Source: an uncultured Clostridia bacterium
GTDB taxonomy: Bacteria; Bacillota; Clostridia; UBA1381
Direction: 5' to 3'
NCBI GenBank assembly: GCA_947624165.1
Contig: CANQJC010000003.1
Coordinates: 1-64,000 of the forward strand
DNA: 64,000 nt
Under the pieces are notes generated by a model. It made no database searches and was not told the origin of the DNA. It saw only the letters and a program-made list of their open reading frames with translations. Shown piece after piece: positions 18,038-26,873 of the stretch (position 1 is the stretch's first letter; each line of letters starts with the position of its first letter). Position numbers and translations under genes: made by a program.

Positions 18038-18096
18038 ATGAATAACCTCCTTCATTCTATAAATTATATCACAAAATTATCAAAAAAGCAATAGAC

Positions 18097-21000
18097 TCAT
18101 TGTTGTGAAATATCATATAATTCTTTGACTTCGTTTTCGGTCAAAGCCTTTGAGTAAAGCCTAAAATCATCTATCGATCCTTCGAGGCCCTCGCCTTCTC
18201 CCCAATTTGCATGACCGATCCACGCCGCCGCGCCGTCGGTGCAAATATCCGTCAGGCGTACCTTTGAAGCTGTCTTATTCATAAGCTCGCCGTTAATATA
18301 TATACTCGTCGAATCGGGAGCATATACGATAGTCACATACTGCCAGTCTGTAAAATCCGCGTCGCCATACGCCTGAACGGGACGTTCTTCGTTTTCGCTG
18401 AAATACCGTTCCGCGGTGATTCTGTTTCTGTTCTTTGACATGAGCAGTCCGAGATATTTTTCGGATTTATACACCTGCACGTCGTCGGAAGGAGCGATCA
18501 TAAACGTCCAGCCGTCCTTGCCGCAGTCTCCTTGCTTAAAGAAGAAGCTTACCGACGCGCCGGACGCGCCGCTGAGAATGCCTCTCGGAAGCGCAAGATA
18601 ATTTTCCGTGCCGTACTTGATATTTACCGCGTTTCCTTTTATTCCCTTCTCGTATGATATGCTGCCGTTTTCATGTATCCTGCCGCCAATCTCCGCGTCA
18701 AAGGAACCGTGGGACGTATTTTCCTCATCGAAGGATATGTACAAAGCAAGCGAATCGTCTATATCCTCCTTCACGTCGCCGTAAAGCTTTATCTCCGAAA
18801 TATTGCATGAATATGCCTGTTCCTCGTCCTTGCTCGGATTATATTTGTGCGTACCCTCCGGCACCGAGTATTTTACATAACGATATTCGCCAGGCTTTAT
18901 ATCCTTTACGGTAAGTGTTTTTTGTTCGGGTATATCGTCTATCGTATAAATTTTTGTCCAATTCACGCCGTCGGAAGAAGCTTCAAAGTACGCGTCTTTC
19001 ATACGATAACCGAAGCCGTTTCTCGGAGCATAACCTACGGCTTCAAGATTATACATTCTTCCCAAATCTATTGTCACGTACCCTTTTTCAACTCCGTCAA
19101 AGAATGTGTCGAAATTGCCGTCGGCAACCTTATCGTATGTATTAACAGTATCGTCGTCCCACGCCGCGCTGCCGGACGTCATCTGCGGCGAAACGGGGAT
19201 TTCATTATATTTTGATATCTCAACGTCCTTTGTAACCGTCAGGTTATACTCGCTCACATATGCGCTGAGCGTTACTGTGCCTATTGATTTTCCCTCAAGA
19301 ACGCCCGAAGCGTCAACAGACGCAATATTTTCATCGGAAACGCTCCATTTCGGCGAAGAGATCTCGCCGTTTACCGTAAGCGTATATTCCGCTTTCGAGC
19401 CTATCTTGACCTTGTCCGCACCGTCCAGCTGAGTTGTCGCGTATTCGCTCACAAGCGCGTCGTATTCTTCCGAGGTGATCGGTATTACCGTACCGTGACG
19501 GTATTTCATATCAAAATCAAAATCCTGCGCCGAGGTAAATATTCCCTTTGATATGTCGTCGGTCATAAACGGCTTGTAACCGCCGGACTGCGAATAGAAG
19601 TCAAGCAGCAGACACCACTTATCCTGTCCGTTAAGCTTGTATACGGTAGGTCCTTCATAGCCCGTCACCATATTACCCTGCTCGCCGTTTATCGTGTACG
19701 AGGGTACGTCGGAAAAGCCGCCGCTGAGAGAATCGCCGCGCATCATTGTAACCGATGAATTTGTTTCGTTTTTCGTAAATCGGTAATAAGTACCGTTATG
19801 CTTAATAAACGACGTGTCTATATTGCTTACATTACCGTCGTCAATGTAAAGCTCCGCATCGGTAAAATGCTTGAAATCCTTCGTGTAACACCTGTATATA
19901 CGCTGGGTAGTGTAATTGTCATCGCTTGTTTTTGACGCCCAGAATACCATATACGCATCCTTTTCACTGTCGTATACGCTTTCGGGAGCCCACGCGCATC
20001 CCGCGTTTGGCGGCGCGATCTGCGCCATACGCTGATTGGACCAATGCACAAGGTCGTTTGATTCCCAAATCATGATCGACCTCGAGCCGTTTCGCTGACA
20101 AGTCCCCCAGCGATTCGGATCGTATCCGCGGTTGAATATGCTCAAATCGGTCGCGATCAGGAAAAATTTATCACCTTCGGGCGAGCGGATTATATGCGGG
20201 TCACGAACACCTTTTTCACCCATTGTACTCGTCAATATCGGCTGCTTATTATTAAGCGTACGCCATGATTGTCCGTCCTTCGAGACCGAGAAATATATCT
20301 GTTCCTCGTCCGCATTCTTTTCGCTTCCAGAAAAATGCACGAACAGGTACGCGCCCATATTTTCCTCATTTTTATTTTTAGGCATAGCCATCACCCTGCA
20401 ATCGTATTCGGACGAATAAGTTTCGCCGTCTTTTGAAAATTCGGCTGTGATTTTTACATCGTTATCGTATGCGCCGCGGCTGACTTTTCCGTCGGGCGAT
20501 ACGGAGTTGTTGCTTGTATTCCATGTTATTTTCGCGCCGTCGTACTCGCTCGGCATGTATTGATCGGAACGGATCTCGCTGTCCGGTGCCAGCTTGTATG
20601 ACATTATTTCGAGCTCCGAAGCCGATTCGATGATAAACGTCGTTACGGAGTTTCCTTTAAGGCGCGCGTTAAGCAGTTCGCCTTCCGTTTGTATGGGATC
20701 AAGCTCCGTCCAGTTTTCGCCGTTTTCAATGTCTCCGCTCGTCCTTATCACTCTCGCCTCATTTCCGCATACCGGCATATTCGCAAAATTAAACGTGTAA
20801 TTTTTATCCTGCGCGTTTTCATTTAAAGCGACAATTACGATTTTACCGCTGTCCCTGTCATACGCGGCAAGCGTCGTATCGCTTGAGCCTATTATTGTCA
20901 TACCAGGCTCTATATAACGCGTAAACTGACCGTAAGCGTAATACTTTTTCGTTAAAACAATGTCCTTTGCGTCATGATCCGCCATGGCTACTCCCCATAT

Positions 21001-22143
21001 GCCGCCCGTCTGTGAAATTTCCGTTTCGGCTTCGGCTTCTGTACGATACGGCGAAGTATTGTCCTTATGCGAGTCGATTATGTCCCACATGACCCACGCC
21101 GAGGGCATGAGACCGTTCATATCCTTGATTATTTGTTTTGCAAGACCGAGACCCGCGGACATATATCCCGCGTCCTCACCGGCGGTATACGAGCCGTCCA
21201 CTTCGCTCATCCATAGATCCTTGCCTTTATTTTCTGCAAGCGCGCGAAGCTCGGCGCGTTTTGAACCGCCGTATGTATGAGTATCTATTCTGCCGAGATT
21301 ATGCATTGCCTGATACGAAAGCAGATTCACGCTTGTGATAGACGTATCTATGCTCGTTTCGTCCGCACCCGCGACGAGAACGTCGTTTAAGCCGTGACTG
21401 TCAAGCGCGAATCGAAGCGAGTTGATCATATTCGATTCACTGTTGCCGCTGTGAAAATGACAGCCCTCTTGTTTGTAGCTGTATTGTCCCCAATAATTTG
21501 TATACGGTTCGTTCATCGGAGAGTAGCTCTTAAATTCGATTCCCCATTCGTCCTTAAAATGCTTCGTCACCTCCGCTATGTATTCCGCGAAATTATCATA
21601 CTCCGTGGAACGGAGATTGTCATAGCTCGCATTGACCGCGCCGGAGGTACATCCCGAATTTGTCATAAAATACGGCGCGGAATTGGAGAATCCTTCAAAA
21701 TAAATGTTCGGATTTTCCCTTTGTGCCGCTTCCGCAACGTTACGCTGATTTTTATCCGCGTTCCAATCGTATATGATTTCACCGTCCTTGTCGTAACCTA
21801 CGGCGTAGCCGGGTATTTTTGAATCGGAACGCGTAATATGCGTATGCGTCGGGTCGTCACCGCCGCCCACGTTATATCTCGCAATATCAAGGCTCAGACC
21901 GTCGCTGCCGAAGAAAAGCTTCGCCGCCTTGTCGGTAAGCGTTTTATCATATCCGACCCTGTTTGCCCACCAGCAAAGGCTTGTACCCCAGCCTTCAAAT
22001 TTACCGCCGTTAAACGTAAGCGCGTCAGACGGGTCAAGATTCACGACCGTTGTATCGTCGGCAAGTGCAACGATGCCGCACAACGAAAACAACATTGCAA
22101 AAGCCGTGCCGAAGGCAATAAAACTTCTGAGTATTCTGTTCAT
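18097..22143 (-). CDS. Secreted multidomain glycoside hydrolase (GH30 + GH43 + Big + F5/8C + LamG)
   Basis: 1348 residues. Signal peptide at 1-28 (ending near CGIVALADD). A GH30-type barrel (about 33-500) has the acid/base in SPMNEPYTNYWGQ and the probable nucleophile in DLWMSEVDGSY; the N-terminus resembles endo-beta-1,6-galactanases. An Ig-like segment (about 510-590) follows. A GH43-type five-blade propeller (about 595-905) has its catalytic aspartate in GVRDPHIIRSP and the likely acid in GYEGPTVYKL. Then a Big_2-like domain (about 920-985, KWSVSDENIASVDASGVLEG), an F5/8C/CBM32-like domain (about 1000-1115) and a LamG-like domain (about 1125-1345, ending GSIDDFRLYSKALTENEVKEL). A likely target is type II arabinogalactan; substrate is inference. 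No SLH domain or LPXTG, so it is probably released. Confidence 0.9.
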   Translation of the reverse strand: MNRILRSFIAFGTAFAMLFSLCGIVALADDTTVVNLDPSDALTFNGGKFEGWGTSLCWWANRVGYDKTLTDKAAKLFFGSDGLSLDIARYNVGGGDDPTHTHITRSDSKIPGYAVGYDKDGEIIYDWNADKNQRNVAEAAQRENPNIYFEGFSNSAPYFMTNSGCTSGAVNASYDNLRSTEYDNFAEYIAEVTKHFKDEWGIEFKSYSPMNEPYTNYWGQYSYKQEGCHFHSGNSESNMINSLRFALDSHGLNDVLVAGADETSIDTSITSVNLLSYQAMHNLGRIDTHTYGGSKRAELRALAENKGKDLWMSEVDGSYTAGEDAGYMSAGLGLAKQIIKDMNGLMPSAWVMWDIIDSHKDNTSPYRTEAEAETEISQTGGIWGVAMADHDAKDIVLTKKYYAYGQFTRYIEPGMTIIGSSDTTLAAYDRDSGKIVIVALNENAQDKNYTFNFANMPVCGNEARVIRTSGDIENGENWTELDPIQTEGELLNARLKGNSVTTFIIESASELEIMSYKLAPDSEIRSDQYMPSEYDGAKITWNTSNNSVSPDGKVSRGAYDNDVKITAEFSKDGETYSSEYDCRVMAMPKNKNEENMGAYLFVHFSGSEKNADEEQIYFSVSKDGQSWRTLNNKQPILTSTMGEKGVRDPHIIRSPEGDKFFLIATDLSIFNRGYDPNRWGTCQRNGSRSIMIWESNDLVHWSNQRMAQIAPPNAGCAWAPESVYDSEKDAYMVFWASKTSDDNYTTQRIYRCYTKDFKHFTDAELYIDDGNVSNIDTSFIKHNGTYYRFTKNETNSSVTMMRGDSLSGGFSDVPSYTINGEQGNMVTGYEGPTVYKLNGQDKWCLLLDFYSQSGGYKPFMTDDISKGIFTSAQDFDFDMKYRHGTVIPITSEEYDALVSEYATTQLDGADKVKIGSKAEYTLTVNGEISSPKWSVSDENIASVDASGVLEGKSIGTVTLSAYVSEYNLTVTKDVEISKYNEIPVSPQMTSGSAAWDDDTVNTYDKVADGNFDTFFDGVEKGYVTIDLGRMYNLEAVGYAPRNGFGYRMKDAYFEASSDGVNWTKIYTIDDIPEQKTLTVKDIKPGEYRYVKYSVPEGTHKYNPSKDEEQAYSCNISEIKLYGDVKEDIDDSLALYISFDEENTSHGSFDAEIGGRIHENGSISYEKGIKGNAVNIKYGTENYLALPRGILSGASGASVSFFFKQGDCGKDGWTFMIAPSDDVQVYKSEKYLGLLMSKNRNRITAERYFSENEERPVQAYGDADFTDWQYVTIVYAPDSTSIYINGELMNKTASKVRLTDICTDGAAAWIGHANWGEGEGLEGSIDDFRLYSKALTENEVKELYDISQQ

Positions 22144-22229
22144 TTGGAAGCTCCTCCCGTATAGGAAATAAATATATCACCATTCATTATACAACAAAAT
22201 AATCGAACACGCAACTGATTTTTTATAAA

Positions 22230-22260
22230 TCATCACACAAACGGCGGCGCGGCATATTAT
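22230..22260 (+). promoter_or_regulatory. Candidate sigma-E-type promoter of the spoVM pair
   Basis: TCATCAC (22230-22236), 16 bases, then CATATTAT (22253-22260), about 30 bases before the first small ORF. The -10 resembles the CATA-type sporulation box; the -35 keeps only the TCAT core. No good sigma-A pair is visible. Weak call, strengthened by the sporulation gene downstream. Confidence 0.35.
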
Positions 22261-22289
22261 ATACTAAAACAGTTACAGAGGTGGGATAT

Positions 22290-22454
22290 ATGCTTAATTT
22301 CCGCACGAAAGGGTGTTCAAAAGCGGCGGGGCTGTCAATTCTTTCCTTCTGCGTCGGAGTTATCGCCGGAGCGTTTCTGCCGATTGCGATAGTTGCCGTG
22401 ATAGAAATGATTTTTCTGCTGTGTTTCGGATATCTGTGCTTGTTTGCGTGGTAG
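22290..22454 (+). CDS. 54-residue hydrophobic microprotein upstream of spoVM
   Basis: Not in the ORF track because of its length. ATG at 22290 with GAGGTGG in front. Reads MLNFRTKGCSKAAGLSI then two hydrophobic stretches (LSFCVGVIAGAFLPIAIVAV and EMIFLLCFGYLCLFAW) joined at a proline/glutamate turn, so it is probably a short two-helix hairpin membrane protein. The stop codon sits just before the Shine-Dalgarno of spoVM, so both come from one message. Not recognised; a role in the forespore membranes is inference from the neighbour. Confidence 0.7.
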   Translation: MLNFRTKGCSKAAGLSILSFCVGVIAGAFLPIAIVAVIEMIFLLCFGYLCLFAW

Positions 22455-22468
22455 AAAGGAGTGGTTTT

Positions 22469-22537
22469 ATGAAAATCGTCGTTATGAAGGTTCCGAAGTG
22501 TCTGAGAGGTATTGTCAAGGCTATGTTCAAGATGTAA
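22469..22537 (+). CDS. spoVM: SpoVM-type sporulation peptide (22 residues)
   Basis: ATG at 22469, stop TAA at 22535-22537, with AGAAAGGAG six to eight bases upstream. The peptide begins MKIVVMKVPKCL and ends GIVKAMFKM. It matches the B. subtilis SpoVM layout as I know it (MKFYTIKLPKFLGGIVRAM...): MK at the start, K-x-PK at 7-10, then L-x-GIV-[KR]-AM, an amphipathic cationic helix with the helix-bending proline at position 9. SpoVM marks the convex forespore membrane and anchors SpoIVA for coat assembly. It is four residues shorter than the Bacillus peptide. Standard gene callers skip it because of size. Confidence 0.88.
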   Translation: MKIVVMKVPKCLRGIVKAMFKM

Positions 22538-22540
22538 AGA

Positions 22541-22572
22541 AAAAGTCGGGGATCACGCCCCGACCTTTTTCT
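22541..22572. terminator. Bidirectional terminator after spoVM and the esterase gene
   Basis: AAAAAGTCGGGG-ATCACG-CCCCGACCTTTTT between the convergent spoVM and esterase genes, with A and T runs on both sides. Confidence 0.9.
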
Positions 22573-23370
22573 TTATACGAATTTTATAAGTTTAAGCCAG
22601 CTTTCGAGCGACGCAGCCCATTGAGCCGTATGCGGTACTTCCGACGCAAGTCCGAGACCGTGGTGACCGAACGGATATATGTGAAGCTCAAAAGGTATAT
22701 GCGCCGCGCTGAGCGCGCCTGCATAAAGCAGCGAATTTTCAACAGGAACCGTCGAGTCCTCAGCCGTATGCCATATAAATGTTTGAGGGGTTTCACGCGT
22801 TACATGCTTATAAAGCGACATATATTCCTTATCCTCGCCGAAAGCTCTCTCCCCGATTATATTCTGACGCGAGCCGTCGTGTCTGTACTCAAACATATCT
22901 ATAACAGGATAACATAAAATAGCTGCGTTCGGTCTGCAATCCGCGCTGTCGATATCGTCCGTCGATTCATAAAATTTGTCCATATAATGCACGGACAGAC
23001 AAGCGGCAAGATGACCTCCCGCGCTTGAACCCATAACGGCAATTTTATTATTGTCAAATCCGTATTTATCAGACATGCTCCTCACAAGTCTTACGGCGCG
23101 CTGAGCGTCGCACATCGGAGCGGGATGCTTATACGGCGCGACTCTGTAATCCACAACAAACGATGTGATACCTATTGACTGAAACCACTCGGCATAGCCC
23201 GCGCCTTCGTGTTCCGCTCTCATGGCGTACCCGCCGCCCGGAAATATTATAACCGCGCCATTAGATGAAGCCGGATATGCCGTGATCGTCGGTTTACGCG
23301 GAGCCGTTTCGTCCGCTTCGATAAATTCGTCGTTCCAATACGGAATCACTTCGTTCCATAAATTTTCCAT
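22573..23370 (-). CDS. Alpha/beta hydrolase, acetyl-xylan/feruloyl esterase-like
   Basis: 265 residues, no signal peptide, so probably cytoplasmic. Oxyanion motif FPGGGYAMRA (about 51-60), nucleophile serine in MGSSAGGHLAA (about 117-127), aspartate in WHTAEDSTVPVENS (about 200) and histidine in YPFGHHGLGLA (about 232). The layout matches the BD-FAE/acetyl-xylan esterase group, which removes acetyl or feruloyl groups from plant oligosaccharides; substrate is inference. Single gene, convergent with spoVM and near the GH30/GH43 enzyme. Confidence 0.88.
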   Translation of the reverse strand: MENLWNEVIPYWNDEFIEADETAPRKPTITAYPASSNGAVIIFPGGGYAMRAEHEGAGYAEWFQSIGITSFVVDYRVAPYKHPAPMCDAQRAVRLVRSMSDKYGFDNNKIAVMGSSAGGHLAACLSVHYMDKFYESTDDIDSADCRPNAAILCYPVIDMFEYRHDGSRQNIIGERAFGEDKEYMSLYKHVTRETPQTFIWHTAEDSTVPVENSLLYAGALSAAHIPFELHIYPFGHHGLGLASEVPHTAQWAASLESWLKLIKFV

Positions 23371-23382
23371 TTCAAATTCTCC

Positions 23383-24756
23383 TTATTCCGACATGGGATC
23401 GTTTACATATTCCTTAAACAAATTTATAAACTCCTCGACTTTTCGCTTTTTGAGAGTAAAGTTAACCTCTCCGTTTCGTATCAAGGCACAGTTTATATCG
23501 TCGATCGGCTTAATTTCAACAACCGTGTCGTATTCGTTTTTTACGCCTTCAAAACTAATGGTCAAAAGCGGCGTCTCTTTTATTTCCCCGCCGTCGTATA
23601 CCGAATCGACTGCAAGAGCCATAATACTCTGATAAATATTCTGCGAAATGTCGCTGTCGGCTTCTTTGCCGTCAAGCTTAAACATATATTTATTGTCTCT
23701 GTGCGAGACTTCTATCTTATGCGTTTCGCCGCCGTAGCTTACGTCAACGCGTTTCACATCGGATATGTCAACGAGAGCCTGAAGCTTGCTGACTATATTA
23801 AAGGCGGAATCGTTTACGAATCCTACGCTTTCCGCGGCGGTTTTGTATATTTGGTTCTTGTATTCGACATATGTCTCGTCACCGAATGTTTTGCCTATTA
23901 CAAGCTTTTCCGTATATTCGTCGCCGTATTTACCCGTATTGTTGTCATAGGGGCGAACGGTAAGCGTCAGAACGGGAGACGAGGAAGTAATGCCGCTGTC
24001 CTCGCCGCTTACCGGCATGGTCAAAGAAACAGAATCCAACGGTTCAAGAATTTTGTCGTCTATATAATCGTCATTCGCGCCGCTTTTGTAAGGCGCGGTC
24101 ATCTCCCACACATTATTTGTATTAACATCTATGTCGTCTATAATATTTATTTGTATCGTTTCGTCGCTTCTCGCAATGGAAACAGCCGTTATATCGTCTA
24201 TATCTATTTTAAAGCGGTCGAATTCCCGATAATATTCGAGCGGGCGGCAAAGTGTTTCGACCTTAAACGGAAAAATTGTATATACCGCCGGAGACGAATC
24301 CGTCATAATAAAATATTCTCCGAGCGTCGGGCTTAAATCTCCTATATACAGTTTGTCCGCGCCGCCGTTCTTCTTCGTCACGGTAACGGTCACGGAAGGA
24401 GCGTCGAGCCCGTATTCGGAAAGATCGGCCGGATCTTCGGAAATTATGTTTTTTGAAGTCAGTGATGCGACCGTTCCCGCGAGAGCATAGGCCTTAGACG
24501 TATCAATATCGTCGGTGCTCATGTCGTTTATCGTCCATACGGCGTCACCGAGGTTTACCGCCTTTATTTCTCCGCTGTCGGTCTTGACGGTCACGTCGGC
24601 TATCTCCTCGGCACTTTCCGCCAATATCGTGTATGCGTCGCCGCCATTAACAGGATCGTTGTTTTCCGATACGTCAATGTTGTTCACGATAATAATACCC
24701 ACGGCAAAAACGGCTATGATTGAAAAAAGTATAATTACATTTCTCCGCGTCTTCAT
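23383..24756 (-). CDS. DUF4340 domain protein of a Gld-type ABC operon
   Basis: 457 residues from the ATG at 24756, which overlaps the GldG stop (ATGA) and has AAGGAG in front; the track start at 24792 lies inside gldG. One N-terminal membrane anchor (MKTRRNVIILFSIIAVFAVGIIIV), then a long extracytoplasmic part with repeated strand patterns (LYIGDLSPTLGEYFIMTDSS, KLVIGKTFGDETYVEYKNQI) typical of DUF4340. Proteins of this family commonly sit behind GldF/GldG-type ABC genes. Function unknown; presumably acts outside the membrane with the exporter. Last gene of the operon. Confidence 0.88.
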   Translation of the reverse strand: MKTRRNVIILFSIIAVFAVGIIIVNNIDVSENNDPVNGGDAYTILAESAEEIADVTVKTDSGEIKAVNLGDAVWTINDMSTDDIDTSKAYALAGTVASLTSKNIISEDPADLSEYGLDAPSVTVTVTKKNGGADKLYIGDLSPTLGEYFIMTDSSPAVYTIFPFKVETLCRPLEYYREFDRFKIDIDDITAVSIARSDETIQINIIDDIDVNTNNVWEMTAPYKSGANDDYIDDKILEPLDSVSLTMPVSGEDSGITSSSPVLTLTVRPYDNNTGKYGDEYTEKLVIGKTFGDETYVEYKNQIYKTAAESVGFVNDSAFNIVSKLQALVDISDVKRVDVSYGGETHKIEVSHRDNKYMFKLDGKEADSDISQNIYQSIMALAVDSVYDGGEIKETPLLTISFEGVKNEYDTVVEIKPIDDINCALIRNGEVNFTLKKRKVEEFINLFKEYVNDPMSE

Positions 24757-26156
24757 ATGTTTCTCCTTCTTATCCATATAACGAAACCGCACACAAGCGT
24801 TATAAGCGGTATAAGTATCACAATAACCGCAAATATAACGAGCGATTGTGTTTTTGATACTGAGATCGAATTATTGATAAGCGTTTTTTCATCTACCGTG
24901 AACGAATCGCCGCTGCCCAAGGTATAGTTTGTCAAATTCATGAAGTAATCATAATTGGCAAGTCCGTAATTATCGGTAAGCATCGACGCGTCAAGCGTAA
25001 GCAGCATTGTATTGCCCGATACGAACACAGATGAACCGTTTTTGGAATCCGTGCTCAGCGCGCCGACAGTAAATTTGCCCTCTTCCTCGCCGCCGACCTT
25101 TTCAACAAGCTCGTTGGTAGTCGTATACGCTTTGTCGGAGCTTGTCAAAATCGGAGCGGTGCTGACGGAGCCGTTAGTTTCAAATTCCAGGTTCAATTGC
25201 TTGGAATACGGGTAATATGCGACCGTTCTCTTGTTTTTGACAATGCTGTCGGTAAATTCCGTCTCCTCGACTTCCGGCACGACAAGGGCTACGCCCGTAC
25301 CGCCGAGAGATACCGAATGAGACATATCCGTTTCAACGACAACGTTGTCCATTACGCCTATTCCCCATATTGACTTTAGGTATTCGTACAGGTTTGCGAG
25401 CGATCGGCTGTCAGCGTCAAAATAGCATTGGAGATTCCCTCCGTCAGAAAGATACGTATCGAGTTTTGTGATTTCATCTTTCGACAAATCGGCGGTCGGA
25501 CGAATGAGCATTACGAGCGACGCGTCGGTCGGAACATCGGAGGAAAGAAGGTTCAGATCCGCAACCTCAAAATTTTCTTCCGTCAGCTTTGCCCGTACCC
25601 CATCGGCGACAAGCTCGTTGTGACCCGTCACGATGTAGGCTTTAAGATGCGTGTCGGAAGAAACATATCTTAAAGCCGCGTTGATTTTGTTCTCCGCGTT
25701 TAAAGACGTGTATTGTCCCGTTTGGGCGTTGACGCCATAAAGCTCGGTAAGCGAATGTATCTTAAAACGTTCGCCCGAGTCTATGATGACGGAATTCGCC
25801 ATAAGACTTTTTCCGTCCGTAACATATTTTTTCCCGAATGTCGGATTTTCCGCCATATTTATGTTGGTTACCTTTATGGAGGGAGCCGCCGCTCGGTATT
25901 GTTCGATTACCGAGCTTATCCTCTCGTCCTGTCCCGACGCGCTCGCGAGAATATAAATATCCACGTCGGTATCGTAATTTTTCAGAAAATCAAGCGTTTT
26001 GTCCGAAAGCTTGTACATCGAATTGCTTGTAAGATCGATTTTCAGCGGAAGCTTTTTATTAAGCTGTGTCACGAATATATTCACAAGGACTGCAATTGCG
26101 ATCACCGCGATTATAACAACGGAGGAACTAATTTTGTATTTTTTCAGTTTATTCAA
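24753..26156 (-). CDS. GldG family ABC-type substrate-binding membrane protein
   Basis: 467 residues. Membrane segments at both ends (about 11-31, VVIIAVIAIAVLVNIFVTQL, and about 435-460, LVIFAVIVILIPLITLVCGFV). The middle is a DUF3583/ABC_transp_aux-type domain (KIDLTSNSMYKLSDKTLDFLKNY at its beginning, VYILASASG-like strands, HLKAYIVTGHNELVADGVRAKL later), as in GldG. It lies between the permease (12-base gap) and the DUF4340 protein (4-base overlap). Substrate of the system is unknown in Firmicutes. Confidence 0.9.
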   Translation of the reverse strand: MNKLKKYKISSSVVIIAVIAIAVLVNIFVTQLNKKLPLKIDLTSNSMYKLSDKTLDFLKNYDTDVDIYILASASGQDERISSVIEQYRAAAPSIKVTNINMAENPTFGKKYVTDGKSLMANSVIIDSGERFKIHSLTELYGVNAQTGQYTSLNAENKINAALRYVSSDTHLKAYIVTGHNELVADGVRAKLTEENFEVADLNLLSSDVPTDASLVMLIRPTADLSKDEITKLDTYLSDGGNLQCYFDADSRSLANLYEYLKSIWGIGVMDNVVVETDMSHSVSLGGTGVALVVPEVEETEFTDSIVKNKRTVAYYPYSKQLNLEFETNGSVSTAPILTSSDKAYTTTNELVEKVGGEEEGKFTVGALSTDSKNGSSVFVSGNTMLLTLDASMLTDNYGLANYDYFMNLTNYTLGSGDSFTVDEKTLINNSISVSKTQSLVIFAVIVILIPLITLVCGFVIWIRRRNI

Positions 26157-26168
26157 TTTGATCCCCTC

Positions 26169-26873
26169 CTATCTCAGTCTGCGGTTTTCGAAAACCATAG
26201 TTGTAAAAAACAAGAACAGTCCCGTAAGACTCAAATAATAAATTATCGGTTCGAAATTCATGATTCCGAGCGTAAAATCCGAAAATCTCTGTATGGGCGA
26301 AAGCCAAAGAAGAATATTGACAAGCGTTTCATTGGATACATACGAGGATACGGAACCTAAAAGGACCGTAAATATCAACGCTCCGTAAGTCGCGGCGGCG
26401 GCAATGATCTGACTTTCCGTCAGCGACGACATAAACGCGCCTATCGCAAGGATAACCGAGCAAAGAAGAATAAATCCGATATAGCAATTTATGGTCTCTG
26501 CAAGCGGAAGCGAGCCGTGAGCGGCTATCACGCACGGATAAATCAGCGTAATAACGACCCCTGTCATAAGCACGCCGAACGCCGCAAAAAATTTACCGAG
26601 TACGATTTCCCATGTGGATACGGGCGACGTGATCAAAAGCTGGTCGGTCTTCAGCTTTCTGTCCTCCGAAAACAATCTCATTGTAAGCAGAGGGAGAAAA
26701 AAAAGCGCGAAGCGATTGACCGAAGCAAAAAAGCCCGTCATGCTCGCCGTCATATATCCTATATTTACAAGGTAGAACATAACGCCCGTCAAAAGGAGAA
26801 AAATAGTTAAAAACACATATCCGAGCATAGATGTAAAATACGAGTTGAATTCTCTGTTAAATATTGCTTTCAT
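26169..26873 (-). CDS. ABC transporter permease, GldF-like
   Basis: 234 residues from the ATG at 26873, preceded by GGAGGAAGG; the track start at 26912 lies inside the ATPase gene. About six membrane segments; begins MKAIFNREFNSYFTSMLGYVF, typical of the ABC-2/GldF permease group, with RLFSEDRKLKTDQLLITSPVS after the second segment. The start overlaps the ATPase gene by 17 bases. Forms the membrane channel for the ATPase and GldG partner. Confidence 0.92.
   Translation of the reverse strand: MKAIFNREFNSYFTSMLGYVFLTIFLLLTGVMFYLVNIGYMTASMTGFFASVNRFALFFLPLLTMRLFSEDRKLKTDQLLITSPVSTWEIVLGKFFAAFGVLMTGVVITLIYPCVIAAHGSLPLAETINCYIGFILLCSVILAIGAFMSSLTESQIIAAAATYGALIFTVLLGSVSSYVSNETLVNILLWLSPIQRFSDFTLGIMNFEPIIYYLSLTGLFLFFTTMVFENRRLR

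Noticed and set aside
22444-22917. 157-codon ORF overlapping spoVM and the esterase
   Set aside because: Crosses a strong bidirectional terminator and runs antisense to the esterase catalytic region.
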